From the NCBI RefSeq assembly GCF_000016665.1, contig NC_009523.1, forward strand, positions 3,038,001-3,102,000: 64,000 bases of DNA. Reading direction: 5' to 3'. Shown piece by piece: positions 33,103 through 42,293 of the stretch. The notes beneath the pieces were generated by a model. The model saw only the letters and a program-made list of their open reading frames with translations, ran no database searches and was not told the origin of the DNA. Each line of letters opens with the position of its first letter. The stretch's first letter is position 1. Source of the stretch: Roseiflexus sp. RS-1. GTDB lineage: Bacteria > Chloroflexota > Chloroflexia > Chloroflexales > Roseiflexaceae. The position numbers and the translations under genes were made by a program.

Positions 33103-35289
33103 ATGAAGAAGATCCTTATCATTCATCTCGGCGAAGGCGAAATGCTCTTGCCGGTCACCTTTTTAGACCAGGATGTCGAGGTGCGGCGCGTCGGCTGCGG
33201 CGGCGACGTGGCGCGCGCCCGGGCGTTGATCGCCGAATATGACGGCGCTGTTGATGCGATTGGGCTGGAAGGCATGCCAGCGGTGTTGCGTCTGGGGAGC
33301 GCGCAGGTGCAGCATGCCATTGGCGCGGAACTGCCCGCCGTCGCACGGGTGACCCCAGTTGTGGATGGCAGCGGCGTGCGCCCCGAACTTGAACGCTGGG
33401 GCGTCATCCTTGCCGAGCGCGCGCATCCGCTGATCTTCAACCACAAACGTGTACTCTTTGCCCCAGGCGTTAATCACGAAGGGCTGGCTCAGGCGCTGAC
33501 GCGGCGCAGTTCGGCAATACGCTTCGCCGATCCGCAGCTGTTCTTTGGTCTGCCCGATGCACCCGGAGTCGGCAGTGCGCAAACCCTCGACCAGGCAGCC
33601 GCACCGACTCTGGAGGCGCTCAAGGAGGCGTCGTTCGAGACGATTGCTGGCATCACCGGTGCGCCGCACCACCAGGGCAGTTTTGTCTGGGCGGACATTC
33701 TGGCGGGCAATATCGCCGCCATTCGCCGGTTCGCGCCTGAACGGTTGGACCGGAAAATGGTGATCGTCGAGTCGGCGAGCGACGAGGACATCGCCGACCT
33801 GCGCGCACGCGGCGTCGAAACCCTGATCACGCTGATGCCGTCACTTCAGGGCAAAGGGGAAATTGCGCGCTATCCGGCAGCCACGATCGAAGCGCTGCTC
33901 GTCGCGCTTCGCCCCGATCCGCAGGCGCCGCTCACCGAGGATACCTACCTCGACCTGCTGGCGGATCTCGACTGGGCGCCCGCCGTCGTGACCCTGCAAC
34001 CAGAGGCGGCCGGCGTCAACAAGTTCGCCTTCGTCATCCACCCGTTGAGCGTCAGGTTCATCCACGACTATCCGCCGTTCTACTGGACGCGCTACGTTCC
34101 GGATACGATCGTCGAAGCGGCGGCGGCGTATGTGCCGCCGATCTATGTCGGGAAGATCACCGGCGGACGTTCGCCGACGACCGGGCAGCGCATCGAGGGG
34201 TATCTGATCTCGCTTGGCGCAACGCCGCGTCAGATGATGAAGCACAGCCCGCGTTTCACCTACAATCTGCTCAATCAGGCGGCGCACCTCGCCGAACGCC
34301 TCGGCGCACGCATCATGGGGCTGGGCGCCTTTACCAGCGTTGTCGGAGATGCGGGCATTACTGTTGCCAACGAAGCGGATATCGCCATCACCAGCGGCAA
34401 CAGTCTGACCGTCGCCGCAACCCTGGAAACTGCCAAGATTGCAGCGCGCATGATGGGATATCGCGATCTGAGTCGTGGGCGGATCATGGTCATTGGCGCC
34501 ACCGGTTCGATCGGTTCCGCCTGTGCGCGACTGGCGGCGCAGGCGACGAAGGATGTGGCGCTGGTCTCGATCGAGCCGGAGAAACTGATCGACCTGAAAC
34601 GCCTGATCGAGCGCGAAACGCCAGGGGCGCGGGTGGTGATTGCGACCCATGCCAATGATCTGGCGGGCGAGTGCGACCTGATCATCACGGCGACCTCCGC
34701 CTTTGGTCAGCGCGTCCTTGATGTGACGGAGTGCAAGCCGGGCGCCATCATCTGCGATGTGGCGCGCCCGCCGGACATCAACCCGGCGGAAGCGGCGCTG
34801 CGCCCTGATGTGCTGGTGATCGAGAGCGGCGAGGTGCTGATCCCCGGTGACGTTGAAATCGGGTATGATATTGGCCTGCCGCCCAAGACGGTCTACGCCT
34901 GTCTGGCGGAAACGTCGCTGCTGGCGATGGAAGGGCGTTTCGAGGATTACACGCTGGGGCGCAATATCTCGCCCGAGCGGGTGAAAGAGATCTACCGGCT
35001 CTTCCGCAAGCATGGCTACCGCCTGGCGCCGCTGCGTTCGTTCGAGGAATATATCACCGAAGAGCAGATCATGCACAAGCGCAGACTGGCGGAGGAGTTG
35101 CGCGCCGATCCCGAATTGTTCGCGCGGCGCAAAGCGGAAGCGAAGGAACGCCTGAAATCGATCCCGGAGATGGCGAAGGGCGTGCGCGCTGCACGACGCA
35201 GCAAACATTCCGCAGCGTGGGGCTGGGCGGGAGTCGGCGCAGTCGCGCTGAGCCTGATCGCGCTGCGACGCCAGGCACGGATGCAGTAG
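33103..35289 (+). CDS. Acyl-ACP-reductase-like dehydrogenase with long N-terminal domain
   Basis: The 728-residue protein has three parts. Residues 1-290 are an unrecognised domain ([20 protein letters not shown]). Residues about 305-660 resemble aldehyde-forming acyl-ACP reductases of cyanobacteria, with [30 protein letters not shown], the Rossmann loop [11 protein letters not shown] (463-473) and PPDINPAEA. The end is basic, with a short hydrophobic helix that could dock it to the membrane. In cyanobacteria this family reduces acyl-ACP to fatty aldehyde; here it could feed wax-ester synthesis with the gene at 2297. AAGGAGG precedes the ATG. A cytochrome c gene follows after four bases. Confidence 0.82.
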   Translation: MKKILIIHLGEGEMLLPVTFLDQDVEVRRVGCGGDVARARALIAEYDGAVDAIGLEGMPAVLRLGSAQVQHAIGAELPAVARVTPVVDGSGVRPELERWGVILAERAHPLIFNHKRVLFAPGVNHEGLAQALTRRSSAIRFADPQLFFGLPDAPGVGSAQTLDQAAAPTLEALKEASFETIAGITGAPHHQGSFVWADILAGNIAAIRRFAPERLDRKMVIVESASDEDIADLRARGVETLITLMPSLQGKGEIARYPAATIEALLVALRPDPQAPLTEDTYLDLLADLDWAPAVVTLQPEAAGVNKFAFVIHPLSVRFIHDYPPFYWTRYVPDTIVEAAAAYVPPIYVGKITGGRSPTTGQRIEGYLISLGATPRQMMKHSPRFTYNLLNQAAHLAERLGARIMGLGAFTSVVGDAGITVANEADIAITSGNSLTVAATLETAKIAARMMGYRDLSRGRIMVIGATGSIGSACARLAAQATKDVALVSIEPEKLIDLKRLIERETPGARVVIATHANDLAGECDLIITATSAFGQRVLDVTECKPGAIICDVARPPDINPAEAALRPDVLVIESGEVLIPGDVEIGYDIGLPPKTVYACLAETSLLAMEGRFEDYTLGRNISPERVKEIYRLFRKHGYRLAPLRSFEEYITEEQIMHKRRLAEELRADPELFARRKAEAKERLKSIPEMAKGVRAARRSKHSAAWGWAGVGAVALSLIALRRQARMQ

Positions 35290-35293
35290 TGGT

Positions 35294-35710
35294 ATGCAAC
35301 CATTAATGCGCATGGCAATTGGTGTGGCGCTGGTGCTTGGGGCGCTCCTGCTGGCGGCAAATACGCTCGGCAATCGCTCCGGTCCGCCTGCAAGCGGACC
35401 GGTTGCCGGCGACCCTGAGCGCGGGCGGATCGTCTTTGAGCGCGCCGGATGCAGCGCCTGCCACGCACCCACGACCGAATTTCGCGTCGGGACCGGCATG
35501 GCGGGCGTGTTGCAACCGGAAGGTCCGGTCTATCCGCCGGGAGTGGACTACCGCGGCGCGCTCCCCAACGGCGCGCCGCGCACCGAGGAGAACGTCGCCG
35601 CCTTTATCCGCACGACCAATCAGGGGCAGATCGGACTGATGCCAGGGCGCGCCCTGAACGATCAGCAGATGGCCGATCTTCTTGCGTATTTGCGAACGCT
35701 GAGAAGGTAA
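35294..35710 (+). CDS. Membrane-anchored monohaem cytochrome c
   Basis: The 138-residue protein has an N-terminal hydrophobic anchor or signal (about 5-24), the haem-binding site CSACH (53-57) and a probable axial Met117 in GLMPGRAL. It is exported and would carry electrons on the outer side of the membrane. The gene begins four bases after the reductase-like gene, suggesting co-transcription, though a functional link is not evident. Confidence 0.92.
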   Translation: MQPLMRMAIGVALVLGALLLAANTLGNRSGPPASGPVAGDPERGRIVFERAGCSACHAPTTEFRVGTGMAGVLQPEGPVYPPGVDYRGALPNGAPRTEENVAAFIRTTNQGQIGLMPGRALNDQQMADLLAYLRTLRR

Positions 35711-35748
35711 GGGTTACAATGTTATGTCAACCAGCACGCCCCTGGTGA

Positions 35749-36810
35749 TCATTCGAGCAGGAATGATCGCAGCGCTGCGTGGTACGCTTCCGGTTGTTCG
35801 ATCATGGGAATATGCCCGCACTGATCGATCAGCGCCAGACGCGCCTGGCGCATGATCTGCGCCGCTGCCTGAAGCGAATCCGGCGGCATGATCTGGTCGC
35901 CGACGCCGCCGATCAGCAGCGCCGGTTGCGGTGCGCTCCGCAGCGCATCGAACACCTGCGGGTCGCCGACACTGGCGACCGCCATCAGATGCGCCCGCAG
36001 GTCCATCTTCGTCAGATCGACGATCCCCTCCTGGAGCATCCACTTTTCGCGCAGACCGTTTGCGATAAACCTGGCCGCCATCAACTGCGGCAGCGGCGGA
36101 ATGCAGAGCAGCGCCGTTGCAAACGGTCGCCAGAGTTCGACCCACGGTGCGATCAGGTTGAGCCACGGGTACCCTACGCGGAGCGACAGATCGAGCGGCG
36201 CGCGCGCCAGCGCGAAGATCAGGCGCTCGATCTCATTTCCTATCGCCCCCAGGGATGTCATCACCAACCGTTTCACTCGGAGCGGTTGGGCGGCTGCCAG
36301 CGACGCTGCCACTGCTGCGCCATACGAGTGACCGTTAATGTCGAACGTCGTCAGCCCAAGCGCATCGGCGAACTCGGTCACGACCTGCGCCTGCCGTGCG
36401 ACCGTCGCAGGTTCGGGAAGCGCAGGCGAGTCGCCGAACCCCGGCAGATCCGGCGCGTAGACCCGAAAATCCGACGACAGGTCAGCGAGCGTGGTGAGCC
36501 AGTAGCGTGACGATGCCGCCCAACCGTGCAACAGGACCAGCGGTGGACCGTGCCCGGCGGCGCGGTATGCCAGCGGACCGTGTGACAGTTCAACGACCTG
36601 GGGTGCGCCAAGCAATTCGCGCAAGAGCGTTGCGGGTTGCGGTGCAGATGCCTGGTCGTGGATCGAGAGGCGCAGCCCCTGACCACGCCGCAGTGTTGGG
36701 TCTCCTGATTCGGAGGTCGGTGCATCGTCGTGTGACGATGTGACCGAGAGGCGCAGCCCCTTGCCGCGCCGGATGGGAGTCGGGTTGTCTGAAGGAGATT
36801 CGGCGCTCAT
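35749..36810 (-). CDS. Alpha/beta hydrolase with a repeated N-terminal motif
   Basis: The 353-residue protein has an alpha/beta-hydrolase fold: oxyanion turn VLLHGWAAS, nucleophile elbow GHSYGA, and catalytic His in QCGHIPMIEQPE. Before it, about 65 residues are disordered and contain RRGKGLRLSV and RRGQGLRLSI, a short motif present twice. Its function is unknown; it may bind a partner. The gene starts eight bases after parA, with TGAGGTG as ribosome binding site for the ATG at 36810 (a GTG two codons earlier is also possible). Confidence 0.88.
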   Translation of the reverse strand: MSAESPSDNPTPIRRGKGLRLSVTSSHDDAPTSESGDPTLRRGQGLRLSIHDQASAPQPATLLRELLGAPQVVELSHGPLAYRAAGHGPPLVLLHGWAASSRYWLTTLADLSSDFRVYAPDLPGFGDSPALPEPATVARQAQVVTEFADALGLTTFDINGHSYGAAVAASLAAAQPLRVKRLVMTSLGAIGNEIERLIFALARAPLDLSLRVGYPWLNLIAPWVELWRPFATALLCIPPLPQLMAARFIANGLREKWMLQEGIVDLTKMDLRAHLMAVASVGDPQVFDALRSAPQPALLIGGVGDQIMPPDSLQAAAQIMRQARLALIDQCGHIPMIEQPEAYHAALRSFLLE

Positions 36811-36817
36811 GGTCACC

Positions 36818-37582
36818 TCAGTGGGTCAATCGCGACTCAAGTTCGTCCGCCAGTGCGCGGTATGCCTGCGCGCCAGCGCTGCCGGGCGCATAGCGGTGGA
36901 TCGGCATGCCCGCAGTTGGCGCTTCGGCAAGTTTGATATTCATCGGAATAACGGTGTGAAACACCAGTGACCCATACCGTTCGCGCACCTGACGTTCGAT
37001 CTCGTGACTCAAACCGGTGCGGCGATCGGCAAGGGTGCAGAGAATGCCGCCGATGGCAAGGTCGGGGTTGATCTCGCGCACCAGGTCGATGGTTTGCTCG
37101 AGTTGCGGCATCGCCTTGAGCGCATAGGCGTGAAGTTGCAACGGCACCAGAACGCGGTGTGCAGCCGCAAGCGCATTCAGCGAGAACAATCCGAGTGAAG
37201 GCGGCGGGTCGATCAGAATGTAATCGTAGGTCTCGTGCGCGGTGCGCAGCGCCTTGCGTAGCAGCAGTTCCCGCCCGACCCGTCCCGCCAGTTCGAGTTC
37301 CGCGCCTGCCAGCAGCAGCGATGAGGGAATAAGATCGACCCCCTCATCGACGCGGATTGTTGCGAATGCGCTGCCCCGCTCCGGGTTGAGCAGCACTTCG
37401 TAGACGCTGTACTCCAGCTGCGACGGATCGACCCCGAACCCCTGCGTCAGGTTCGCCTGGGGATCGATGTCGATCAGCAAGACGCGCCTCCCGCGTGCGG
37501 CAAGCGCCGTTCCCAGACTCAACGCAGTGGTGGTTTTACCGACCCCACCCTTCTGCATTGCCAGTGCGATCACGTGGCTCAT
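36818..37582 (-). CDS. ParA/Soj-type ATPase
   Basis: The 254-residue protein has the deviant Walker A KGGVGKTT (11-18), Walker A' LLIDIDPQANLT and Walker B YILIDPPPSLG. It is a ParA/Soj-family ATPase, used to position chromosomes, plasmids or protein clusters. There is no parB beside it; the next gene in the operon encodes a hydrolase with a repeated motif. It could be the chromosomal Soj or a cargo-positioning ParA. Confidence 0.93.
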   Translation of the reverse strand: MSHVIALAMQKGGVGKTTTALSLGTALAARGRRVLLIDIDPQANLTQGFGVDPSQLEYSVYEVLLNPERGSAFATIRVDEGVDLIPSSLLLAGAELELAGRVGRELLLRKALRTAHETYDYILIDPPPSLGLFSLNALAAAHRVLVPLQLHAYALKAMPQLEQTIDLVREINPDLAIGGILCTLADRRTGLSHEIERQVRERYGSLVFHTVIPMNIKLAEAPTAGMPIHRYAPGSAGAQAYRALADELESRLTH

Positions 37583-37663
37583 ACATTTTTCCTGGGCGTG
37601 GGAGAACCCGATGCGGCGCCGGGCATTCCAACCGCCATTATACCAGGTTTATGGTGCACTGCG

Positions 37664-38275
37664 TCAGGCCCCTGGTCGTTCCAGGGTAAACACTTCGCCA
37701 AGGCGGGCATACTCATCGCCGCTCAGCCGCGCCACCGGTCGCAACCGCAGCGGATCGATCGTCCCATCCGGGCGCAACAGGTCACGGCGGATATGGAAAC
37801 GCACCACCCGCCCGATGATCATGGTGTAACTGCTGCCCTCGACCGGCACAATCTGCGTGACTTTGACTTCCATCGCCACCGGCGCCGCTGCAACGCGCGG
37901 CGGGCGCACATCGACCGACGGCGCCGCCGCGAGACCGGCGCGCTCGAACTCATTATCGCCGTAGGACCAGTCGCCTGACGTGATATTCATCTGCGGCGCC
38001 AGGTCCTCATCAACAATGTTCAGCACCATTTCGCCGGTCTCGCTGGCGTTGCGCAGCGTGTCCTTGATCGCACCGGCACGGCGACTGACCGAGATCATCA
38101 CGAACGGCATGGGACCGCCAACGGCATTGAAGAACGAAAAGGGCGCCAGATTGACCGAACCGTCGGCGCCAATCGTTGACGCCCAACCGATGGGGCGCGG
38201 CACGACGCTGCTGACCAGCAGGCGATAGGCGTCACGCGGCGCCATGGTTTCAGGAACGAACGAAACAAAATCCAT
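37664..38275 (-). CDS. Flavin reductase-like FMN-binding protein
   Basis: A 203-residue protein of the flavin reductase-like family: YRLLVSSVVPRPIGWASTIG at the N-terminus, NLAPFSFFNAV and PFVMISVS for FMN binding, then GEMVLNIVDEDL. It probably reduces flavin or uses bound FMN for an unknown oxidoreduction. The ATG at 38275 starts just before the family similarity; upstream frame is open but unrelated. No clear Shine-Dalgarno sequence was found. Confidence 0.88.
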   Translation of the reverse strand: MDFVSFVPETMAPRDAYRLLVSSVVPRPIGWASTIGADGSVNLAPFSFFNAVGGPMPFVMISVSRRAGAIKDTLRNASETGEMVLNIVDEDLAPQMNITSGDWSYGDNEFERAGLAAAPSVDVRPPRVAAAPVAMEVKVTQIVPVEGSSYTMIIGRVVRFHIRRDLLRPDGTIDPLRLRPVARLSGDEYARLGEVFTLERPGA

Positions 38276-38455
38276 AGCGTTGTCGGGTATCGATACTGTT
38301 GCTTCTCTTGCAGTGATTATACCAGGAACAGATCCGCTCGCTCTCGCTTTGCTCGCCTTGCTCTGCGACGCCGCCACGCGCCGCTGCATTGGCGCATATG
38401 ATACAATCGTAGACGTGGGACGGCATCTCTGACACAGCGGTCGAACAGGAAACCC

Positions 38456-39439
38456 ATGCAACCGCGGATCTATGTCGGACACACGCCGGACACGACGGAT
38501 GAGCGGATTCTTCTGCGTGAACGGGCGCTGATGCTGGCGAATGCCGTTCGCCGTTCACCGACGGAAGGCATATGCGCCATCGCATTCAATATGACGGTCG
38601 GAACAGAGTCGCCGCTGACAGGGATTGACCTGATCGTCATGCGGACGACAGCGGTGATTGTCGGGGCGCTGCGTACCTTTGCCGGTCCTATCGACGCACC
38701 GCCAGGCGGAGTCTGGCGTGATCGCGCCAGCGGACAGCCGATCCTGGAAGCGGATGGGTCCCACCCGCTGCACCGCATCCGTGTGCAGCGCGACGCGGTG
38801 CAGCTAAGCCTCAACACTGCCGCAGCGCGCCTCGGTCTTGATTCCGCCGATCCACGTCCGTTCAGGCGCGTGATCGGCGCAATTGTCGGCGTGCCGGCGA
38901 TACCCGCCGATTCGCGCATCTCACTCGATGTCGATGATCACCGTGATCATCTGAAGGTGTGCAGTTTCGAAGAACTGCCGGGCGTTGCGGCGCTGGCGCA
39001 TAGTGGCTTGGTTATGTCAACTGAGATCATCCACACGATCCTCGCTGATCTGTTCGGCTGTCGGTTGTGGTACGACGATGGACGGTTGCTGTTCGAACTT
39101 GCGCCGCCACGGTTCCAACTCCGCATCACGGCGCCCGGTCGTGCGCCGGTGACGGCGCCGCTGTACGAAGGCGAAACGGTCGTGGGGCGACGACAATCGG
39201 CGCAGGGGATCGAACGACGCATCACGCTCTCCAACGATGAACTGGTGTCGAGTGATCATCTGCACATTGTGTGTCATGCTGATCCAGCAAGCGTGATGAT
39301 CCGCGACACGAGCAAAAATGGCGTCTGGGTCACGCCGCCGGACGGACCAATCGAACACATTCGTCACGCAGAGCGCACCATTCCGGTCGGCACGCGCCTG
39401 CGATTGGGGATGACCGACATTATTCTGGAGCACGTATGA
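38456..39439 (+). CDS. FHA-domain protein
   Basis: The 327-residue protein has a C-terminal FHA domain (about 235-327): GETVVGRRQ, SSDHLHIVC and DTSKNGVWV carry the Gly-Arg, Ser-x-x-His and Asn-Gly residues that read phosphothreonine. The N-terminal half (GTESPLTGIDLIVMRTTAVI) resembles a nuclease-related (NERD-like) fold, though catalytic residues cannot be confirmed. Its stop overlaps the next gene by ATGA. Confidence 0.82.
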   Translation: MQPRIYVGHTPDTTDERILLRERALMLANAVRRSPTEGICAIAFNMTVGTESPLTGIDLIVMRTTAVIVGALRTFAGPIDAPPGGVWRDRASGQPILEADGSHPLHRIRVQRDAVQLSLNTAAARLGLDSADPRPFRRVIGAIVGVPAIPADSRISLDVDDHRDHLKVCSFEELPGVAALAHSGLVMSTEIIHTILADLFGCRLWYDDGRLLFELAPPRFQLRITAPGRAPVTAPLYEGETVVGRRQSAQGIERRITLSNDELVSSDHLHIVCHADPASVMIRDTSKNGVWVTPPDGPIEHIRHAERTIPVGTRLRLGMTDIILEHV

Positions 39440-39864
39440 GCAAACGTTTCTGGTTGCTGAAAACCGAACCGGACTGCTACGCCTGGAGCGATCTGGAACG
39501 CGACGGTCGCACGGTATGGGACGGCGTAGCCAACAATGTGGCGCTCAAATACCTGCGGGAGATGCAACCGGGAGACGAGGCGCTGATCTATCATACCGGC
39601 GACGAGCGATGCGCCGTCGGGCGGGCTGAGGTGATCAGTGCACCCTACCCCGATCCGCAGCACAACGACCCGCGCATGGTGGTGGTTGATATTCGCCCGC
39701 TGGCGCCGCTGCCGCGCCCGGTTTCCCTGACGGCGATCAAAGCCGACCCGGCGTTCGCCGACTTTGCGCTCGTGCGTCAGTCACGTCTGTCGGTTGTGCC
39801 GGTGACCGAAGCGCACTGGCGGCGATTACTGGCGATGGCGGGGATGGAAAGCGATGCCGGTTGA
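39436..39864 (+). CDS. EVE-domain (THYN1-like) protein
   Basis: The 142-residue protein is a single EVE domain: FWLLKTEPDCYAWSDL at the start, WDGVANNVALKYLREMQPGD, and YHTGDERCAVGRAEV. EVE domains bind modified bases in DNA or RNA and in bacteria occur in base-modification-related defence, but single-domain forms are also widespread housekeeping proteins. It is coupled to the FHA gene. Its TGA directly abuts the stop of the opposing gene at 39865. Confidence 0.93.
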   Translation: MSKRFWLLKTEPDCYAWSDLERDGRTVWDGVANNVALKYLREMQPGDEALIYHTGDERCAVGRAEVISAPYPDPQHNDPRMVVVDIRPLAPLPRPVSLTAIKADPAFADFALVRQSRLSVVPVTEAHWRRLLAMAGMESDAG

Positions 39865-41406
39865 TCACCCCTGTTCCACAGACAGTCCTACCCGCCCGGC
39901 AAGCGAGGTAAACGTGGCGCGCGCCGCCTCCGACGTGAAACCCCAGGCGAGCAGAGTGAAGTAGTTCGACATCCAATCGCTGCCAAAGGTGGGATTCTGG
40001 ATGTACAGTTCGTTATACCCGGTCCATCCCCAGAGCGTAATCAAAATAAGGAACTGCGCCAGGCGGAAACCGTAGAGGCGGATGCGCGCCCAGGGCAGGC
40101 GCCCCGACCACCCGGCAGCAACTTCACGGTGCGCCGCCTGTTCCGGCTGCGGCATTGTGAACGTTAGACGCGGGAACTGCGGCGCGCTCGCTTCGAACAC
40201 CGCCGCAGCCATTGTCGCCTGACCCGCCTGCCCGCCGAGAAGCGCGGATTCCGGCGCACCTCTGGGCAGGTGCGCTTTCAAGCGCTGATTGAGATCGGAC
40301 AGTGCCTGGTCAATCTCATTGTAGTTGGGGCGGTTATCCGCAGCCTCCGGCAACAGAGTTTCGATACGACGCGCCAACTGATCGATCTGCGCCTGGTAGG
40401 CGCTCTTCTCTGCTGGAATCAGCGCAGTCGCGTCCAGGATCGTTTGCAGGTTCTTGCAGCGCGTATCGAGGTTCAGAAAGTCGTTGATCTGCGCAATAAC
40501 GCCGTTCAGGCTCTCCTGAATACTGTTCAGATCGGTCGTTGATGGCGCCGACTCCTCAATCTCGCGCAGACGACGGTGGATTGCGACAGCATAAGCGGGT
40601 CTGCCCTGCGCATCGGGTTGCAGCAGCGTGCGTGCACGATCAAGTTGCTCGTGCAGCAGACGCCACGGTTCCAGCCAGCCGAGCCAGCGGGTCAGCAGCT
40701 GTTCCGCCCGATTATACGCCTGAAGCGCATCGTCGAGTTTGCTGGCGCGCAGCCAGGCTTCTGCCAGGTTCAATTCCTGGCGCAGCGTGCGACGCACCGA
40801 ATCGGGCAACCCGGACGTCGCCATGACTCGCGCCGCCAGACGCTCGATCCGTACCGCCAGATCGTCACGCTGCCGCCCACCTCCCAGATAGGTCGAAATC
40901 AACGCGGCGACCGCCACACCCGCAATCAGGGTCAGGAACGGAGTCCACGGCGGATCTTTGATTGTTACCGTCACCGGGATTTGCAGCGACGCCGGGATGC
41001 CGCCAGCATCATAGTTCACCCAGATCGTGCCGTTGTACGCCCCGCTGCGCGCCTGGGCAAACGAAATCGTCACCGTCAGCGTCAACGGCTTCCCTGCTTC
41101 GACCCGTTGCGGCGGCGGCGCAATGCTTAGCAGACCGGAGAGGGTTGCAGCATTGTCGGTGCGCACAAAATCGGAGACCAGCACCTCGACGCCTGAAACC
41201 GGGGTCGACGCACTGATGAACAGCACCCGCTCCTGCGGCGGATCGCCCAGCGTTCCGGCAACCGTCAGGGAGGGCGGATTGCTTGAAGCCGTCTGGGCAA
41301 GGGTATCAACCGGTGTGATGAACCCGAACGCCACGACGGCAATACCTATCAGGAGTGGCGCCATCGCAATCATGCGCGTCCATGGTGAGCGCTGAAAAGC
41401 AGTCAT
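39865..41406 (-). CDS. Large membrane protein with extracytoplasmic domain and coiled coil
   Basis: The 513-residue protein begins with a signal-anchor (about 10-38), continues with a beta-rich extracytoplasmic region of about 120 residues, a second helix (about 150-172, WTPFLTLIAGVAVAALISTY), then a long helical cytoplasmic part with TPR-like segments (ASKLDDALQAYNRAEQLLTR). A helix near 450 and a hydrophobic C-terminus follow. I do not recognise the family. GGAGACC precedes the ATG at 41406. Transcribed toward the EVE gene. Confidence 0.7.
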   Translation of the reverse strand: MTAFQRSPWTRMIAMAPLLIGIAVVAFGFITPVDTLAQTASSNPPSLTVAGTLGDPPQERVLFISASTPVSGVEVLVSDFVRTDNAATLSGLLSIAPPPQRVEAGKPLTLTVTISFAQARSGAYNGTIWVNYDAGGIPASLQIPVTVTIKDPPWTPFLTLIAGVAVAALISTYLGGGRQRDDLAVRIERLAARVMATSGLPDSVRRTLRQELNLAEAWLRASKLDDALQAYNRAEQLLTRWLGWLEPWRLLHEQLDRARTLLQPDAQGRPAYAVAIHRRLREIEESAPSTTDLNSIQESLNGVIAQINDFLNLDTRCKNLQTILDATALIPAEKSAYQAQIDQLARRIETLLPEAADNRPNYNEIDQALSDLNQRLKAHLPRGAPESALLGGQAGQATMAAAVFEASAPQFPRLTFTMPQPEQAAHREVAAGWSGRLPWARIRLYGFRLAQFLILITLWGWTGYNELYIQNPTFGSDWMSNYFTLLAWGFTSEAARATFTSLAGRVGLSVEQG

Positions 41407-41663
41407 AGAGGCTGGTCTCCGGTGATCGGCGGCATATTCGTTCGCAGTATACACGAATTCGCCGGAGACGTGAGCAGAAGCGCTCTATCCTGCGACGGCG
41501 CGCTGAACGTCAGGACGAGGCGCGGCATCGTTCTGGCTCTCATCTCACCCGTGGATCGGTGTTGTCGAAGACGCTCCGACGCAGAGTTCGACAGATTATT
41601 TTGCAATTCGGAAGCGACCTGTTGCCAGCACGATTGCTCGATTGACAGTCTGGAGGCGGCAGG

Positions 41664-41906
41664 ATGCAATTCAACCCGGAGACTGCCGCCAGCCTCAATG
41701 ATAGGCTTCATGTTTTTATCTCTCCCGACGTTGCATACGCCTTGCGCGAAGCGATGCTCTCATTGACGGTCGAGCAGCGGGATCGTACAATTGACCCGGA
41801 AAGAGCACGTGAAGCGGAGGTACGGCGATCGCTACAACGTATGGGAAAGTATCATCCTGTGAAGCGGGAGGCGAGGTGTGATGAAATTAGACCGTATAAC
41901 AATTAA
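41664..41906 (+). CDS. Small protein upstream of DUF433
   Basis: An 80-residue protein starting MQFNPETAASLNDRLHVFIS; CTGGAGGCGGCAGG precedes the ATG. The middle (AYALREAMLSLTVEQRDRTI) is helical and the end basic. I do not recognise it. It overlaps the DUF433 gene by 26 bases, so the two are probably coupled. In DUF433 modules the partner is usually a PIN-like toxin of about 110 residues following the antitoxin; this is neither in that place nor of that type. Confidence 0.55.
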   Translation: MQFNPETAASLNDRLHVFISPDVAYALREAMLSLTVEQRDRTIDPERAREAEVRRSLQRMGKYHPVKREARCDEIRPYNN

Positions 41907-42144
41907 CCCGGCACGTATGAATGGTCAACCATCGATTCGCGATTTGCGACTGACAGTGCGCCGTGTTATTGAATTGCTGGCGCTTTACCCTGACCGTGAT
42001 GACCTGCGCCGGGAATATCCTGAACTCGAAGACGAAGATATTCGACAAGCCCTGCTCTACGCTGCCGCCTGTCTTGATGATCGGATCGTCGAGTCGCCGG
42101 TAACGTATGAAGTAGATCCGTCGGCTTCCATTGCTGCACACTGA
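41881..42144 (+). CDS. DUF433 antitoxin-like protein
   Basis: The 87-residue product shows the DUF433 pattern: RITINPARMNGQPSIRDLRL, then VRRVIELLAL and YPELEDEDIRQALLYAAACL. DUF433 proteins have a winged-helix-like fold and are usually antitoxins of PIN-domain (DUF5615) toxins. No toxin gene follows; the fluoride riboswitch unit begins instead. Either it is an orphan or the small upstream protein is its partner. ATG at 41881 is preferred over the GTG one codon earlier. Confidence 0.88.
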   Translation: MKLDRITINPARMNGQPSIRDLRLTVRRVIELLALYPDRDDLRREYPELEDEDIRQALLYAAACLDDRIVESPVTYEVDPSASIAAH

Positions 42145-42147
42145 TGC

Positions 42148-42176
42148 TTGACGTTGCTGCAACCCGGCGGTATACT
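42148..42176 (+). promoter_or_regulatory. Sigma-70-like promoter of the fluoride operon
   Basis: TTGACG (42148-42153) and TATACT (42171-42176) with a 17-base spacer, immediately before the riboswitch. The transcript would start about at 42183, close to the first base of the aptamer. Confidence 0.75.
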
Positions 42177-42187
42177 GAGGCAGAGTT

Positions 42188-42237
42188 CACGCGATGAGGC
42201 TCGCAGAATGCCGCGCGTCGGCTGATAGCCTCTACGG
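42188..42237 (+). promoter_or_regulatory. Fluoride riboswitch (crcB motif) aptamer
   Basis: GCGATGAGGCTCGC, then AATGCC, then GGCTGATAGCCTCTACGG follow the crcB-motif consensus closely (compare GGCGATGAGGCCCGCC and GGGCTGATGGCCTCTAC in the well-studied Thermotoga aptamer). It lies directly upstream of a crcB gene. Fluoride binding should stabilise the aptamer, which shares CCTCTACGG with the terminator stem behind it. Confidence 0.95.
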
Positions 42238-42272
42238 AAAACGACCGTCACGGTCTGCCGTAGAGGTTTTTT
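42229..42272 (+). terminator. Riboswitch-controlled intrinsic terminator
   Basis: CCTCTACGG (42229-42237, the 3' end of the aptamer) pairs with CCGTAGAGG (42258-42266), followed by TTTTTT. An inner GACCGTCACGGTC stem can extend it. This gives a simple ON switch: fluoride holds the aptamer and prevents the terminator. Confidence 0.93.
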
Positions 42273-42293
42273 GTTTGAAGAGGAGAAGCGCCT

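Noticed and set aside
33841-35499. A 552-residue minus-strand frame opposite the acyl-reductase-like gene
   Set aside because: Shadow frame of a high-GC gene, rich in Arg/Gln/His, and it spans two real plus-strand genes.
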